This document shows, piece by piece, positions 35,539-47,683 of a DNA stretch of 64,000 bases. The first letter of the stretch is position 1. The number at the start of each line of letters is the position of its first letter. The notes beneath the pieces are model-generated. The model saw only the letters and a list, made by a program, of their open reading frames with translations. It had not been told where the DNA came from and made no database searches. This DNA is from Isoptericola dokdonensis DS-3 (GTDB taxonomy: Bacteria > Actinomycetota > Actinomycetes > Actinomycetales > Cellulomonadaceae). The position numbers and the translations under genes were made by a program. The stretch lies in the NCBI RefSeq assembly GCF_001636295.1, contig NZ_CP014209.1:434001-498000 (forward strand). The letters run 5' to 3'.

Positions 35539-35676
35539 TATAGGCTATGCTGGGGATCAGCCCCCGCGACGCCCGCGTCCGCTGGGGTGGAGCCCCCGGA
35601 CGTCACGGCGTCGGAACCGCTGCGCTCACGCGCGGACGCGGTGCCCGCGCCGGCCAGCCCCGCAGAAGGAGCAGCA

Positions 35677-38430
<2,754 letters not shown>

Positions 38431-38464
38431 CCGGCCGCGGGGCCTGAAGCGCCCGGCACGACGC

Positions 38465-38506
38465 ACGACGCCCCCGTCGCACCAGCAGGTGCGGCGGGGG
38501 CGTCGT
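38465..38506. terminator. Terminator after aconitase
   Basis: ACGACGCCCCCG-T-CGCACC pairs with GGTGCG-G-CGGGGGCGTCGT around an AGCA loop. This very stable hairpin lies between convergent genes. Confidence 0.85.
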
Positions 38507-38538
38507 CGTGTCCCGGGGTGCGCCGCGGGTTCGCGAGC

Positions 38539-39420
38539 TCAGGCGTGGACGCCGGTGACGTGCTCGACGACGGCGCGGGCGACGGCGGCGTCGTCGAGCA
38601 CACGGTTGTGCCCGAGCCCCCGGGTGAGCACGAGGCGGCTCCCGGGGTGGGCGGCGTGCAGGTCGACGGCCTCGCCGGGGCCGTGCACCGTGTCCTCGGT
38701 GTCATGGACGAACACGGCGGGCACCCCGGCGGGGTGCGCGCGGAGGTCGAAGCGGTCCCGCACGTCGTCCTGGCCGGGGAAGAGGGTGCGCGCGAGGTGC
38801 GCGCAGAGGGGTTCGTGCAGCCGGTCGGGGACGCCGGCGAGCCGCCGGAACGTGGCGACGACCGAGTCGAAGCCGGTGGGCGAGGCCAGCGCGACGAGGT
38901 GACGTGCGGGGAAGCCCTCGTGCAGGGCGATGCCGGCGGTGAACGCGCCGAGGGAGTGACCGACGACGGCGTCGACGGGTCCGTGCCGCCCGGTGACCGC
39001 GTGCATCGCGGCCATGTGCTCCACGACGGTGAGGTGGTGGCCGCCGGAGTCGCCGTGGCCGGGGGCGTCGTAGGCGACGACGCGGACGCCGGCGGCGCGC
39101 AGGTGCCCGACGAGGGTCCCGAAGCGGGAGGCGCGGGTCCGCCACCCGTGCACGAGCAGCACCGTCGCCCGGACGGGGCCGGGGGGTTCCCAGGTGTACG
39201 TCGCGACCTGGTCGTGGCCCACCTGGACGGTGCCGCGGACCGCCTCGGCGTGGACGGCGGCGTCGATGCTGCGGACCCGTGCGGGTGGTCCGACGGTGCC
39301 GAACGCTCGCGCTCCGAGCCGGACGGCGAGCGGGGGTGCGACGGCGGACAGGATGCGCAGTGTGGTGCGTGCCGGTGCGGGGACCACGGGTGCTCCTGGG
39401 TCTGGGCGGCCTGACGGCAT
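38539..39420 (-). CDS. Alpha/beta-fold hydrolase
   Basis: Hydrolase of 293 residues. VLLVHGWRTRASRFGTLVGH is the oxyanion-hole HG region (about residue 90), and VVGHSLGAFTAGIALH is the nucleophile elbow with Ser near residue 159. An acidic residue lies in FVHDTEDTVHGPGEA, and the likely catalytic His is in TRGLGHNRVLDD near residue 268. The N-terminal 55 residues are an amphipathic extension. It is divergent from a TetR repressor with only 38 bases between, so the regulator probably controls it. Confidence 0.87.
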   Translation of the reverse strand: MPSGRPDPGAPVVPAPARTTLRILSAVAPPLAVRLGARAFGTVGPPARVRSIDAAVHAEAVRGTVQVGHDQVATYTWEPPGPVRATVLLVHGWRTRASRFGTLVGHLRAAGVRVVAYDAPGHGDSGGHHLTVVEHMAAMHAVTGRHGPVDAVVGHSLGAFTAGIALHEGFPARHLVALASPTGFDSVVATFRRLAGVPDRLHEPLCAHLARTLFPGQDDVRDRFDLRAHPAGVPAVFVHDTEDTVHGPGEAVDLHAAHPGSRLVLTRGLGHNRVLDDAAVARAVVEHVTGVHA

Positions 39421-39423
39421 GGG

Positions 39424-39443
39424 TCGATCATCTGACTGATCGA
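39424..39443. promoter_or_regulatory. TetR operator candidate
   Basis: TCGATCA and TGATCGA are perfect 7-base arms with a 6-base spacer. The repeat lies in the 38-base gap between the divergent hydrolase and TetR genes and directly upstream of the tetR -10. Confidence 0.6.
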
Positions 39444-39446
39444 TCG

Positions 39447-39452
39447 TATAGT
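39447..39452 (+). promoter_or_regulatory. -10 hexamer of leaderless TetR gene
   Basis: TATAGT followed by six bases and GTG 39459. It is the closest match to the consensus -10 in the window. Confidence 0.65.
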
Positions 39453-39458
39453 TAGTTC

Positions 39459-40145
39459 GTGACCGACGCCAGACCCTCCCCGACGGCCCCGCTCGACGAC
39501 CCGGACCGCGACCGGGTCGTGCCGACCGACGGCCGCCGACTGCGCGGCGAGCGCACCCGGTCGGCGGTCCTCGACGAGGCCGTCCAGGCCGCGTCCGTCC
39601 ACGGCCTGGAGGGACTGACCTTCGCGCCCCTCGCGGCCCGGGTCGGGGTGAACAAGAGCGCGATCGCGGCGCTCTTCGCGAACAAGGAGGGGCTCCAGCT
39701 CGCCACGGTGGCCCGGGCGCGGGAGCTCTTCGCGCACGCCGTCGTCGCGCCCGCGCGTCAGGCCGAGCCGGGGCTGGCGCGCGTGGGAGAGCTCGTCCGG
39801 CGCTGGACCGACTACTCCCGCTCGCGGACGTTCGTCGGCGGCTGCTTCTTCCGGGCGGCCGAGACCGAGCTCGACGCCCGCCCGGGGCCGGTGCGAGACG
39901 CCGTCGTCGCCGTGCGCCGGGAGTGGGAGGGCTACCTCGGCCACCACGTCGCGCTCGCTGCGGCCGCCGGAGACCTCGACGACGACGGCGACCCCGCCCA
40001 GGTCGTCTTCGAGCTGGACGCGGTGCTCGCGGCCGCGGACGGCCGCTCGGTGCTGCTCGGCGACCCGACCGCCTACGAGCGCGCCCTGCGGGCGGTCCGC
40101 GCCCAGCTCGTCGCGCGGGGTGCGGACCCCGCGCGACTGGGCTGA
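39459..40145 (+). CDS. TetR/AcrR-family transcriptional regulator
   Basis: Repressor of 228 residues. The helix-turn-helix lies at about residues 33-78 (SAVLDEAVQAASVHGLEGLT, then LAARVGVNKSAIAALFANKE). The ligand-binding domain contains SRTFVGGCFFRAAETELDA, which resembles the conserved GGC-F segment of a known C-terminal subclass of TetR proteins. It diverges from the alpha/beta hydrolase, with an inverted repeat in the gap that would let one dimer control both. The inducer is unknown, presumably a hydrolase substrate or product. Confidence 0.9.
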   Translation: MTDARPSPTAPLDDPDRDRVVPTDGRRLRGERTRSAVLDEAVQAASVHGLEGLTFAPLAARVGVNKSAIAALFANKEGLQLATVARARELFAHAVVAPARQAEPGLARVGELVRRWTDYSRSRTFVGGCFFRAAETELDARPGPVRDAVVAVRREWEGYLGHHVALAAAAGDLDDDGDPAQVVFELDAVLAAADGRSVLLGDPTAYERALRAVRAQLVARGADPARLG

Positions 40146-40146
40146 G

Positions 40147-41499
40147 TCAGGCGAAGCCGAACAGCGGCCCGAAACCGGCCACGACGACGGCCGCCCAGAC
40201 GGCGTACACCGGCAGGTAGGTCGTCTGCCAGCGCTCCAGGGCGTGGAAGCCGGTGCGGTGCCGGCAGAACCCCAGCAGCAGCCAGCCGGTCCGCACGAGG
40301 TGCACGAGCAGCAGCAGGTTGAGGCCGAGCGCGGCGACCTTGTTCGGGCTCGCGCCGAACTCGGCGATGCGGGTGGCCATGGCGGTCAGGGCGAGCACGT
40401 CGACGGCCAGCGCCGCCCCCACGAGCGCGAGCTGGAGGTGGTCGAAGAACCCGGGGCGGGCCAGGGGGTCGCGCGCCGAGACGGAGTACAGCAGCAGGGC
40501 CAGCACGAGGACCAGGACGGCGTCGAGCAGGATGAGCAGCTCGCGGTCCACCGTGGTCAGCCCGCCCGCGGTGAGCAGCACGACGAAGGACACCACCAGC
40601 ATGACCGTGGTGAGCGGGGTGAACACCTTGGTGAGCACCGGGGCGATGTTCTCCACCACCTCCTGCTTGGCCTCGACCAGCCAGGCCGCCACGAGCAGCG
40701 CCCCGGGCACGCAGTACGGGAAGATCCAGCCCTCCAGGGCGGGCTCGATGTCGACGCCGACGATGCCGAGCAGCCCCGCGGTGAGCCCGAGGAGCACGCC
40801 ACCGCCGAGGGCCAGCAGGGCGAGGTAGACGGCGAGCTCGCCGGTGAACCGCACGAAGTCCATCCGGCGGTCGTGCGAGCGCCAGCGGCCCCCGGCGTAC
40901 GCGACGCCGACGGCGGTCCACCCCAGGACGGGCGCGTGCAGGGCGGCGAGGACCAGGGTCGAGCCGCCGTCGTCGAACGGGTAGAGGTTGACGAGCGCGC
41001 ACGTGACGGCCAGCGTCCCGGCGAGCGCGGCGAGGACGGCCGCCGACGGCCGACGCTTCCATGCGAAGTAGCCGACGAGGAAGGGCAGCACGAGGAAGGC
41101 GGCGTTGCTGACGAACGTCTCCTCGGCGAGGGTCTCGGCGGCGATCTTCACGGCGGTCCCGGCGCCGACGGCGAGCGCGAGGACGATCCCGAGCTCGCGC
41201 CGGCGGCCTCCGCGGGCGGGGTCGTCGTCGTCCGCGCCGGGGACCAGGACGAGCTGCTTCCAGAGTCGCTCGGAGTGCGCACGGGCGAACTCCCGGGACA
41301 CGGCGTCGAGGCTGCCCATGCGCTTGACCGCGACGAGGAACGCCTCGTCGTCGTCCAGCCCGGCGGCCTGGAGGTCCCCGATGCGCTCGCGCAGGTGGTC
41401 GGTCATCTCGTCGACGTCGGCCGGGGCGATGGCGCGGTGCCGGCTGACGTAGTCGCGCCAGCGGCCGATCTGCGCCTCGAGGGCCGTGCTCCCGGCCAT
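40147..41499 (-). CDS. Permease-prefix-domain membrane protein
   Basis: Protein of 450 residues. The soluble N-terminal 75 residues match the 'permease prefix' helical domain (ALEAQIGRWRDYVSRHRAIA, then DEMTDHLRERIGDLQAAGLD and AVKRMGSLDAVSREFARAH). About ten hydrophobic segments follow. These proteins are typically encoded with a PadR regulator, as here: the start overlaps the PadR stop (TGATG). Its transport or sensing role is unknown. It converges with the TetR gene with one base between the stops. Confidence 0.82.
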   Translation of the reverse strand: MAGSTALEAQIGRWRDYVSRHRAIAPADVDEMTDHLRERIGDLQAAGLDDDEAFLVAVKRMGSLDAVSREFARAHSERLWKQLVLVPGADDDDPARGGRRRELGIVLALAVGAGTAVKIAAETLAEETFVSNAAFLVLPFLVGYFAWKRRPSAAVLAALAGTLAVTCALVNLYPFDDGGSTLVLAALHAPVLGWTAVGVAYAGGRWRSHDRRMDFVRFTGELAVYLALLALGGGVLLGLTAGLLGIVGVDIEPALEGWIFPYCVPGALLVAAWLVEAKQEVVENIAPVLTKVFTPLTTVMLVVSFVVLLTAGGLTTVDRELLILLDAVLVLVLALLLYSVSARDPLARPGFFDHLQLALVGAALAVDVLALTAMATRIAEFGASPNKVAALGLNLLLLVHLVRTGWLLLGFCRHRTGFHALERWQTTYLPVYAVWAAVVVAGFGPLFGFA

Positions 41500-41882
41500 C
41501 AGGCGATCCCGCCGGCGACGGCCGGTCCGCCGGTGACGCCGTCCCGGGCGTCAGCCAGCGACTCCCACGCGCGGGTGAGGGCGGCGTGCACGACCTCCCA
41601 CTGCGCCTGGCGTTCGACGAGGGCGTCGCGACCGGCGGAGGTGAGGGCGTAGTGCTTGCGGCGGCGTCCGGTCTCGGAGCGACCCCAGCTGGACTCGACC
41701 AGGCCGTTGCGCTCGAGGCGGTGCAGCAGGGGGTAGAGCATGCCGTCGGTCCACTCCATGCGGCCGCCGGACAGCTCCGCGACGCGCTTGGCGATCGCGT
41801 ACCCGTAGGACTCGGACTCGGCGAGGATGCCGAGGACGAGCGGTGTCGCCGAGGCGGCGACGAGGTCCTTGTCGATGTGCAT
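41499..41882 (-). CDS. PadR-family transcriptional regulator
   Basis: Winged-helix regulator of 127 residues. It begins HIDKDLVAASATPLVLGILA and contains SYGYAIAKRVAELSGGRMEW, the recognition segment, with TDGMLYPLLHRLERNGLVES and the wing SETGRRRKHYALTSAGRDAL. These are hallmark PadR motifs. AGGAG lies upstream of the ATG. The upstream 100 bases include an AT-rich GGTTAAATACC stretch on the minus strand that may be the promoter, with ATCCCT/AGGGAT half-sites about 32 bases apart flanking it. It probably regulates itself and the downstream membrane protein. Confidence 0.92.
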   Translation of the reverse strand: MHIDKDLVAASATPLVLGILAESESYGYAIAKRVAELSGGRMEWTDGMLYPLLHRLERNGLVESSWGRSETGRRRKHYALTSAGRDALVERQAQWEVVHAALTRAWESLADARDGVTGGPAVAGGIA

Positions 41883-41988
41883 CGTGCTCCTATCCCTCGT
41901 GCTGCAAGGTATTTAACCCTCGCAGTCCTAGGGATGGCAAGCGCCGCCGGTGACCGGCGACGCCGAGGTAGTACCGCGCGCAGGGGTG

Positions 41989-42444
41989 TCAGCCCGCAGC
42001 GCCGCCCTCCCGGGCACGGAGGCCGTACGTCCCGGCGGTCAACGCCGCGTAGGCGTCCGCCACGACCTTCTCCAGCACCACCAGGTCCACCTGGGCCAGG
42101 TTCGTCAGGTAGAGACACCCCGTCCCCGTCCGGTGCGGACCCAGCCGGGCCAGGTCGTCGGCGTGCGCGCCGGTCCCGTCCATGAGGTAGACGACGCTGT
42201 TCGCCCTCCGGGGCGCGAAGGCGGCCGCCGGCGCCTCGCCCGAGCGCCCGGAGGCGTACTCGTAGCGGTAGCGGCCGAACCCCACGATCGTCCCGTGCAG
42301 CTCCGGGGGCAGGCCGGTCACCCGGCGCATCAGCGCGAGCAGCGTCTGCGCGTCACGCCGCCGCGTCGGGCCCTCGACGGCGTCGAGGAACGCGCGGACG
42401 TCGTCGGGGACGTCGTGGGCGGTGGGGTCCGTGGGGTCGGTCAC
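41989..42444 (-). CDS. DUF1801 domain protein
   Basis: Small soluble protein of 151 residues. The domain is recognisable from VRAFLDAVEGPTRRRDAQTL, TIVGFGRYRYEYASGRSGE and FAPRRANSVVYLMDG, ending with TGTGCLYLTNLAQVDLVVLE. DUF1801 (YdhG-like) proteins have a compact alpha/beta fold and no established biochemical role. GTG 42444 lies 17 bases after the stop of the phosphotransferase gene, so it is the last gene of a three-gene operon. Two serine/alanine-rich residues follow the core, with no obvious motif. Confidence 0.82.
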   Translation of the reverse strand: MTDPTDPTAHDVPDDVRAFLDAVEGPTRRRDAQTLLALMRRVTGLPPELHGTIVGFGRYRYEYASGRSGEAPAAAFAPRRANSVVYLMDGTGAHADDLARLGPHRTGTGCLYLTNLAQVDLVVLEKVVADAYAALTAGTYGLRAREGGAAG

Positions 42445-42461
42445 GCCCCCAGTGTCGGGCC

Positions 42462-43349
42462 TCAGGCGTCGGCGAGCACCCGCTCCAGCGACTCCGCACC
42501 CAGGTCCAGGATCCACGCGTGCTCCGGACCGGACGTCAGCATCGACGACGCCATCGACAGCGCCCACCCGCGGGCACGCGCCCACACCGGGTCGTCGACG
42601 GGGTACCGCGCGGCCAGGCGCTGGCGGAGCACCGCCCGGGCCGGGGCGTCGAGCACGAGCCACCCGGCGGCGAGGTCCGTCGCCGGGTCCCCGGCGGTGA
42701 GGTCGCCGAGGTCGACGACGGCGGCCAGCGCGTCGTCGTCGGCCACGACCAGGTTGCCGGGGTGCAGGTCCCCGTGCACCCACAGCGGCGGTCCGTCCCA
42801 TGCGGGCGCGGCGACGGCGCGCTCCCACGCCGCCAGTGCCCGCGCCTCGTCCGGGACGACCCCGGACGCGAGCCGGGCGCGCACCGCCTCGTCGCGCGTG
42901 CGCAGGGGGACGCCACGGACCGGGTTGACGGGGAACCCGGACGGCGCCGGGCGGTGCAGGGCGAGCAGGAACTCCGCGAGCGGGCCGGCGAGGGCGCCGC
43001 GGCGTCCCACGGGGACGTCCGACGCCCGCGTACCCGGCACCCACGGCACCACCGACCACGACCACGGGTACGCGAGCGCAGAGCTCGGGCGCCCCACCCG
43101 GACGGGCACCGGCACCGTGACGGGCAGCGTCGGGGCCAGCTCCGGCAGCCACCGCTGCTCGTGCTCGACGAGCCGGGCCGCGGCGGCCCGGCGGGGCACC
43201 CGCACCGCCAGGTCCTGCCCGAGGCGGGCCATGACGTTGTCCCAGCCCTGCGCGACGACCCGCACCGGCAGCCCCGCGAGGTCGGGGTGCTGCTCGGTCA
43301 GCAGCGCGCGCACCAGGGTCTCGTCGACGTCGATCTCCGCGGCCGCCAT
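42462..43349 (-). CDS. Aminoglycoside phosphotransferase (APH)-family kinase
   Basis: Protein-kinase-like small-molecule kinase of 295 residues. The catalytic loop is LWVHGDLHPGNLVV (about residues 188-201, with HxDxxxxN) and the metal-binding Asp follows in AVVDLGDLTAGDPATDLA. VVAQGWDNVMARLGQDLAVR near residue 31 is the nucleotide-binding beta region. APH-fold enzymes phosphorylate aminoglycosides, macrolides, homoserine or sugars, and sequence alone does not imply antibiotic resistance here. Its ATG overlaps the NUDIX gene stop, so it is co-translated with it. Confidence 0.88.
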   Translation of the reverse strand: MAAAEIDVDETLVRALLTEQHPDLAGLPVRVVAQGWDNVMARLGQDLAVRVPRRAAAARLVEHEQRWLPELAPTLPVTVPVPVRVGRPSSALAYPWSWSVVPWVPGTRASDVPVGRRGALAGPLAEFLLALHRPAPSGFPVNPVRGVPLRTRDEAVRARLASGVVPDEARALAAWERAVAAPAWDGPPLWVHGDLHPGNLVVADDDALAAVVDLGDLTAGDPATDLAAGWLVLDAPARAVLRQRLAARYPVDDPVWARARGWALSMASSMLTSGPEHAWILDLGAESLERVLADA

Positions 43350-44044
43350 CAGGGCTCCACCTCGAGCTCCTGGCCGCGGTCCCAGTCCTCGGTCCAGCCG
43401 AGGTGGTCGAACATCGCGTCGAGGACACCGGCGGTGAAGCCCCACACGACGTGGCGGGTGCCGTCGTCGTCGACGACGAACCCCGGGCCGCGCCACTCCT
43501 GGCCGCCGCGGCGCAGGACGGTCGTGACGCGGTGCGCGGGGTCCAGGAGGTCCGCGACGGGGGCGCGGAAGACGTGCGCCGACTCGGCCGGGTCCACCAC
43601 GCCGACGGGGGACTGCCGGGTCCACCAGCCGAGCACCGGCGTGACGACGTGGTTGCTCACGGGCATGGGCAGGGCGGTCAGCGTGCCGAGGACCTCGACG
43701 CCGCTCGCGTCGACGCCGGTCTCCTCGGTGGCCTCGCGCAGCGCGCAGGTCACGGCGTCCTCGCCGGGCTCGGCCCGGCCTCCCGGGAAGGCCACCTGGC
43801 CCGCGTGGGAGCGCAGGGTCGCTGCGCGGGCCAGCAGCAGCACGTCGAGGTCGGCCGAGACGGCCTCGGCCTGGGCCTCGTGGTCGGACGGCAGCCCGTC
43901 GAGCACGCCGAACAGGACCAGCACGGACGCCGGGCGGACGGCGTCGGGGTCGACGACCCCGCGGGCGTGCCGCCACGGGTCGGTGAAGGATCCGGTGGTG
44001 GCCAGCCGGGCGAGCTGGTCGCGGGCGGAGGTCTCGTGGCTCAC
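43349..44044 (-). CDS. NUDIX hydrolase, CoA pyrophosphatase-like
   Basis: Nucleotide pyrophosphohydrolase of 231 residues. The Nudix box runs from GGRAEPGEDAVTCALREATE to ETGV (about residues 88-111) and has every consensus residue. Upstream LRSHAGQVAFPGG is the CoA-pyrophosphatase (NudL/YeaB) signature. Members cleave CoA and acyl-CoAs to phosphopantetheine products. It heads the operon with the APH-type kinase and DUF1801 genes. A TAGCCT hexamer six bases upstream of GTG 44044 indicates a leaderless transcript. Confidence 0.9.
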   Translation of the reverse strand: MSHETSARDQLARLATTGSFTDPWRHARGVVDPDAVRPASVLVLFGVLDGLPSDHEAQAEAVSADLDVLLLARAATLRSHAGQVAFPGGRAEPGEDAVTCALREATEETGVDASGVEVLGTLTALPMPVSNHVVTPVLGWWTRQSPVGVVDPAESAHVFRAPVADLLDPAHRVTTVLRRGGQEWRGPGFVVDDDGTRHVVWGFTAGVLDAMFDHLGWTEDWDRGQELEVEP

Positions 44045-44050
44045 CCGGGC

Positions 44051-44056
44051 AGGCTA
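44051..44056 (-). promoter_or_regulatory. -10 hexamer of leaderless NUDIX operon
   Basis: TAGCCT on the minus strand followed by six bases and GTG 44044. Confidence 0.6.
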
Positions 44057-44096
44057 ACGCCCACCAGGGCGTCCGCCCCGTCGGGCATGCGCCGAC

Positions 44097-44122
44097 GGCC
44101 CGTCACGACGGGCGGACGGGCC
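44097..44122 (-). terminator. Likely terminator of guaB1
   Basis: GGCCCGTC and GACGGGCC are perfect 8-bp arms with a ten-base loop, about 30 bases past the guaB1 stop and upstream of the NUDIX promoter. Confidence 0.5.
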
Positions 44123-44150
44123 ACGGCCGCATGCTCGGCGGGAGGGCGGG

Positions 44151-45620
<1,470 letters not shown>

Positions 45621-45653
45621 CCGCGCCGACGCGTCCGACCCGCGACGGGCGCC

Positions 45654-45659
45654 TACAGT
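45654..45659 (+). promoter_or_regulatory. -10 hexamer before dxs upstream ORF
   Basis: TACAGT followed by six bases and the ATG at 45666, not the dxs ATG at 45683. Transcription therefore probably begins at a six-codon upstream ORF. Confidence 0.55.
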
Positions 45660-45665
45660 GGGCGG

Positions 45666-45686
45666 ATGACGACGGGGACGGCATGA
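45666..45686 (+). CDS. Six-codon leaderless upstream ORF (MTTGTA) coupled to dxs
   Basis: ATG ACG ACG GGG ACG GCA TGA: a complete mini-frame whose stop overlaps the dxs start as ATGA. It starts six bases after a -10 hexamer, where a leaderless ribosome would begin. It may direct ribosomes onto dxs by termination-reinitiation. It is too short to judge by conservation from one sequence. Confidence 0.45.
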   Translation: MTTGTA

Positions 45687-47575
45687 GCCTGCTGAACCGC
45701 ATCGCCGGGCCCGAGGACGTGCGCCCGCTGACGACGGCCCAGACGTCGCGCCTGGCCGCGGAGATCCGCACGTTCCTCGTGGAGAACGTCTCGCGCACCG
45801 GCGGGCACCTCGGCCCCAACCTCGGCGTCGTCGAGCTGACGATCGCCCTGCACCGCGTGTTCGACTCCCCGCGGGACACGATCGTGTTCGACACCGGCCA
45901 CCAGGCGTACGTGCACAAGCTCCTCACCGGCCGCCAGGACTTCAGCGGCCTGCGCACCCGCGACGGGCTGTCCGGGTACCCGAGCCGGTCCGAGTCGGAG
46001 CACGACGTCGTCGAGAACTCGCACGCGTCCACCGCCTTGTCCTGGGCCGACGGCATCGCCCGGGCGAACGACCTCCAGGGACGGCGCGACCGGCACGTCG
46101 TCGCGGTCGTCGGCGACGGCGCCCTCACCGGCGGCATGGCGTGGGAGGCGATCAACAACATCGCCGCCGACCCGACCCGTCGGCTCGTCGTCGTCGTCAA
46201 CGACAACGGCCGCTCCTACTCGCCCACGGTGGGCGGTCTCGCGAACCACCTCGACACGCTGCGCGTCACCCGCGGCTACGAGGCCTTCCTCGACTGGGGC
46301 AAGCGCACCCTGCAGCAGCGCACCGGCCCGCCCGGCCGGTTCGCCTACGGCTGGCTGCACGGCCTGAAGAAGGGCATCAAGGACGTCGTCGCGCCGCAGG
46401 GGATGTTCGAGGACCTCGGCCTGAAGTACGTCGGTCCCGTCGACGGGCACGACGTCGCCGCGGTCGAGGCGGCGCTGCGCCGGGCCCGGGACTTCGGCGG
46501 ACCCGTCATCGTGCACGCCATGACCGAGAAGGGCCGCGGGTACACGCCCGCCGAGGAGGACGTCGCCGACCGCTTCCACGCCGTCGGGGCCATCCACCCC
46601 GAGACGGGCCTGCCGGTCGCGCCGTCCCGCTTCGGATGGACCCAGGTGTTCGCCGAGGAGATGGTGGCGATCGGTCGCCGACGCCGCGACGTCGTGGCGC
46701 TCACCGCCGCCATGCTCCACCCCGTGGGGCTCGCCCCCTTCGCGCACGAGTTCCCCGACCGCACCGTGGACGTCGGCATCGCCGAGCAGCACGCCGCCAC
46801 GTCCGCGGCAGGGATGGCGTTCGCCGGGCTGCACCCCGTCGTCGCGGTCTACTCGACGTTCCTCAACCGCGCGTTCGACCAGGTGCTCATGGACGTCGCC
46901 CTGCACCGGGCCGGCGTGACCTTCGTCCTGGACCGGGCCGGCGTCACCGGCGACGACGGCCCCAGCCACCACGGCATGTGGGACATGGCGGTGCTGCGCG
47001 TCGTGCCCGGGCTGCGGCTCGCCGCGCCCCGCGACGAGCCCACGCTGCGTGCCGCACTGCGGGCCGCCATCGACGTCGACGACGCCCCGACCGTCGTGCG
47101 GTACCCCAAGGGGGCCCTGCCCGACGAGATGCCCGCCCTGGAGGACCTCGACGGCGTGCACGTCCTGGCCCGGCACGCCGCGGGCGCCGGCGCATCGTCG
47201 GCGGGCCGGGTGCTCGTCGTCGGCGTCGGGGCCATGGCACCGGTGGCGCTCGCGGCGGGGGAGTCGTTGGCGGCGCACGGCCTGGACGTCGAGGTGGTCG
47301 CCCCGACGTGGGTCCTGCCCGTCCCGGAGCCTCTGGTCAAGCTGTGCGGGGAGCGCGACCTCGTGCTGACCGTCGAGGACGGCGTCGTGGACGGCGGGGT
47401 CGGCGCGCTGCTGGCCCAGCGCGCCGCCGAGCAGGGGGTGCGCACGCCGTTCGTGCACCGCGGCCTCCCGGCGGCGTTCATCGCGCACGCCACCCGCGCC
47501 CAGGTGCTCGTCGCGCAGCGGCTGCGCGCCGAGGACGCGGTGCGCGAGGCGCTCGCGGCGTTGTCGCAGGACTGA
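45683..47575 (+). CDS. dxs: 1-deoxy-D-xylulose-5-phosphate synthase
   Basis: Thiamine-diphosphate enzyme of 630 residues that condenses pyruvate and glyceraldehyde-3-phosphate, the first step of the MEP isoprenoid pathway. Key motifs are [20 protein letters not shown] (residue 38 on) and [16 protein letters not shown]. The ThDP/Mg site [18 protein letters not shown] is followed by [12 protein letters not shown]. The transketolase central region has [20 protein letters not shown] with the catalytic Glu. A C-terminal transketolase domain closes the protein. The start is ATG 45683, with only a partial ribosome site (GGGGA), and overlaps a mini-ORF stop. Confidence 0.97.
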   Translation: MSLLNRIAGPEDVRPLTTAQTSRLAAEIRTFLVENVSRTGGHLGPNLGVVELTIALHRVFDSPRDTIVFDTGHQAYVHKLLTGRQDFSGLRTRDGLSGYPSRSESEHDVVENSHASTALSWADGIARANDLQGRRDRHVVAVVGDGALTGGMAWEAINNIAADPTRRLVVVVNDNGRSYSPTVGGLANHLDTLRVTRGYEAFLDWGKRTLQQRTGPPGRFAYGWLHGLKKGIKDVVAPQGMFEDLGLKYVGPVDGHDVAAVEAALRRARDFGGPVIVHAMTEKGRGYTPAEEDVADRFHAVGAIHPETGLPVAPSRFGWTQVFAEEMVAIGRRRRDVVALTAAMLHPVGLAPFAHEFPDRTVDVGIAEQHAATSAAGMAFAGLHPVVAVYSTFLNRAFDQVLMDVALHRAGVTFVLDRAGVTGDDGPSHHGMWDMAVLRVVPGLRLAAPRDEPTLRAALRAAIDVDDAPTVVRYPKGALPDEMPALEDLDGVHVLARHAAGAGASSAGRVLVVGVGAMAPVALAAGESLAAHGLDVEVVAPTWVLPVPEPLVKLCGERDLVLTVEDGVVDGGVGALLAQRAAEQGVRTPFVHRGLPAAFIAHATRAQVLVAQRLRAEDAVREALAALSQD

Positions 47576-47634
47576 CCTCACCGCTCGCGGCGTGACGCAC
47601 GAGACACCTCCGCCGTCCTGCTGATCACAGCGCT

Positions 47635-47650
47635 TGTGAAAGTCTTCACG
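47635..47650. promoter_or_regulatory. Rex-like operator upstream of pflBA
   Basis: TGTGAAAGTCTTCACG matches the Rex consensus TGTGAAnnnnTTCACA at 11 of 12 fixed positions. It lies 33 bases before the pflB start. Rex is the NADH/NAD-sensing repressor that controls fermentation genes in Gram-positives, so control of pyruvate formate-lyase fits. The rex gene is not in this window. Confidence 0.7.
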
Positions 47651-47683
47651 TAGTGTGGTCTGACCAGACGTCGAAGGAGCGCC

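Noticed and set aside
42462..43349. Antibiotic-resistance gene (aminoglycoside phosphotransferase)
   Set aside because: Only the fold family is supported; it sits in a housekeeping-like operon with NUDIX and DUF1801 genes and lacks mobile context, so resistance is not claimed.
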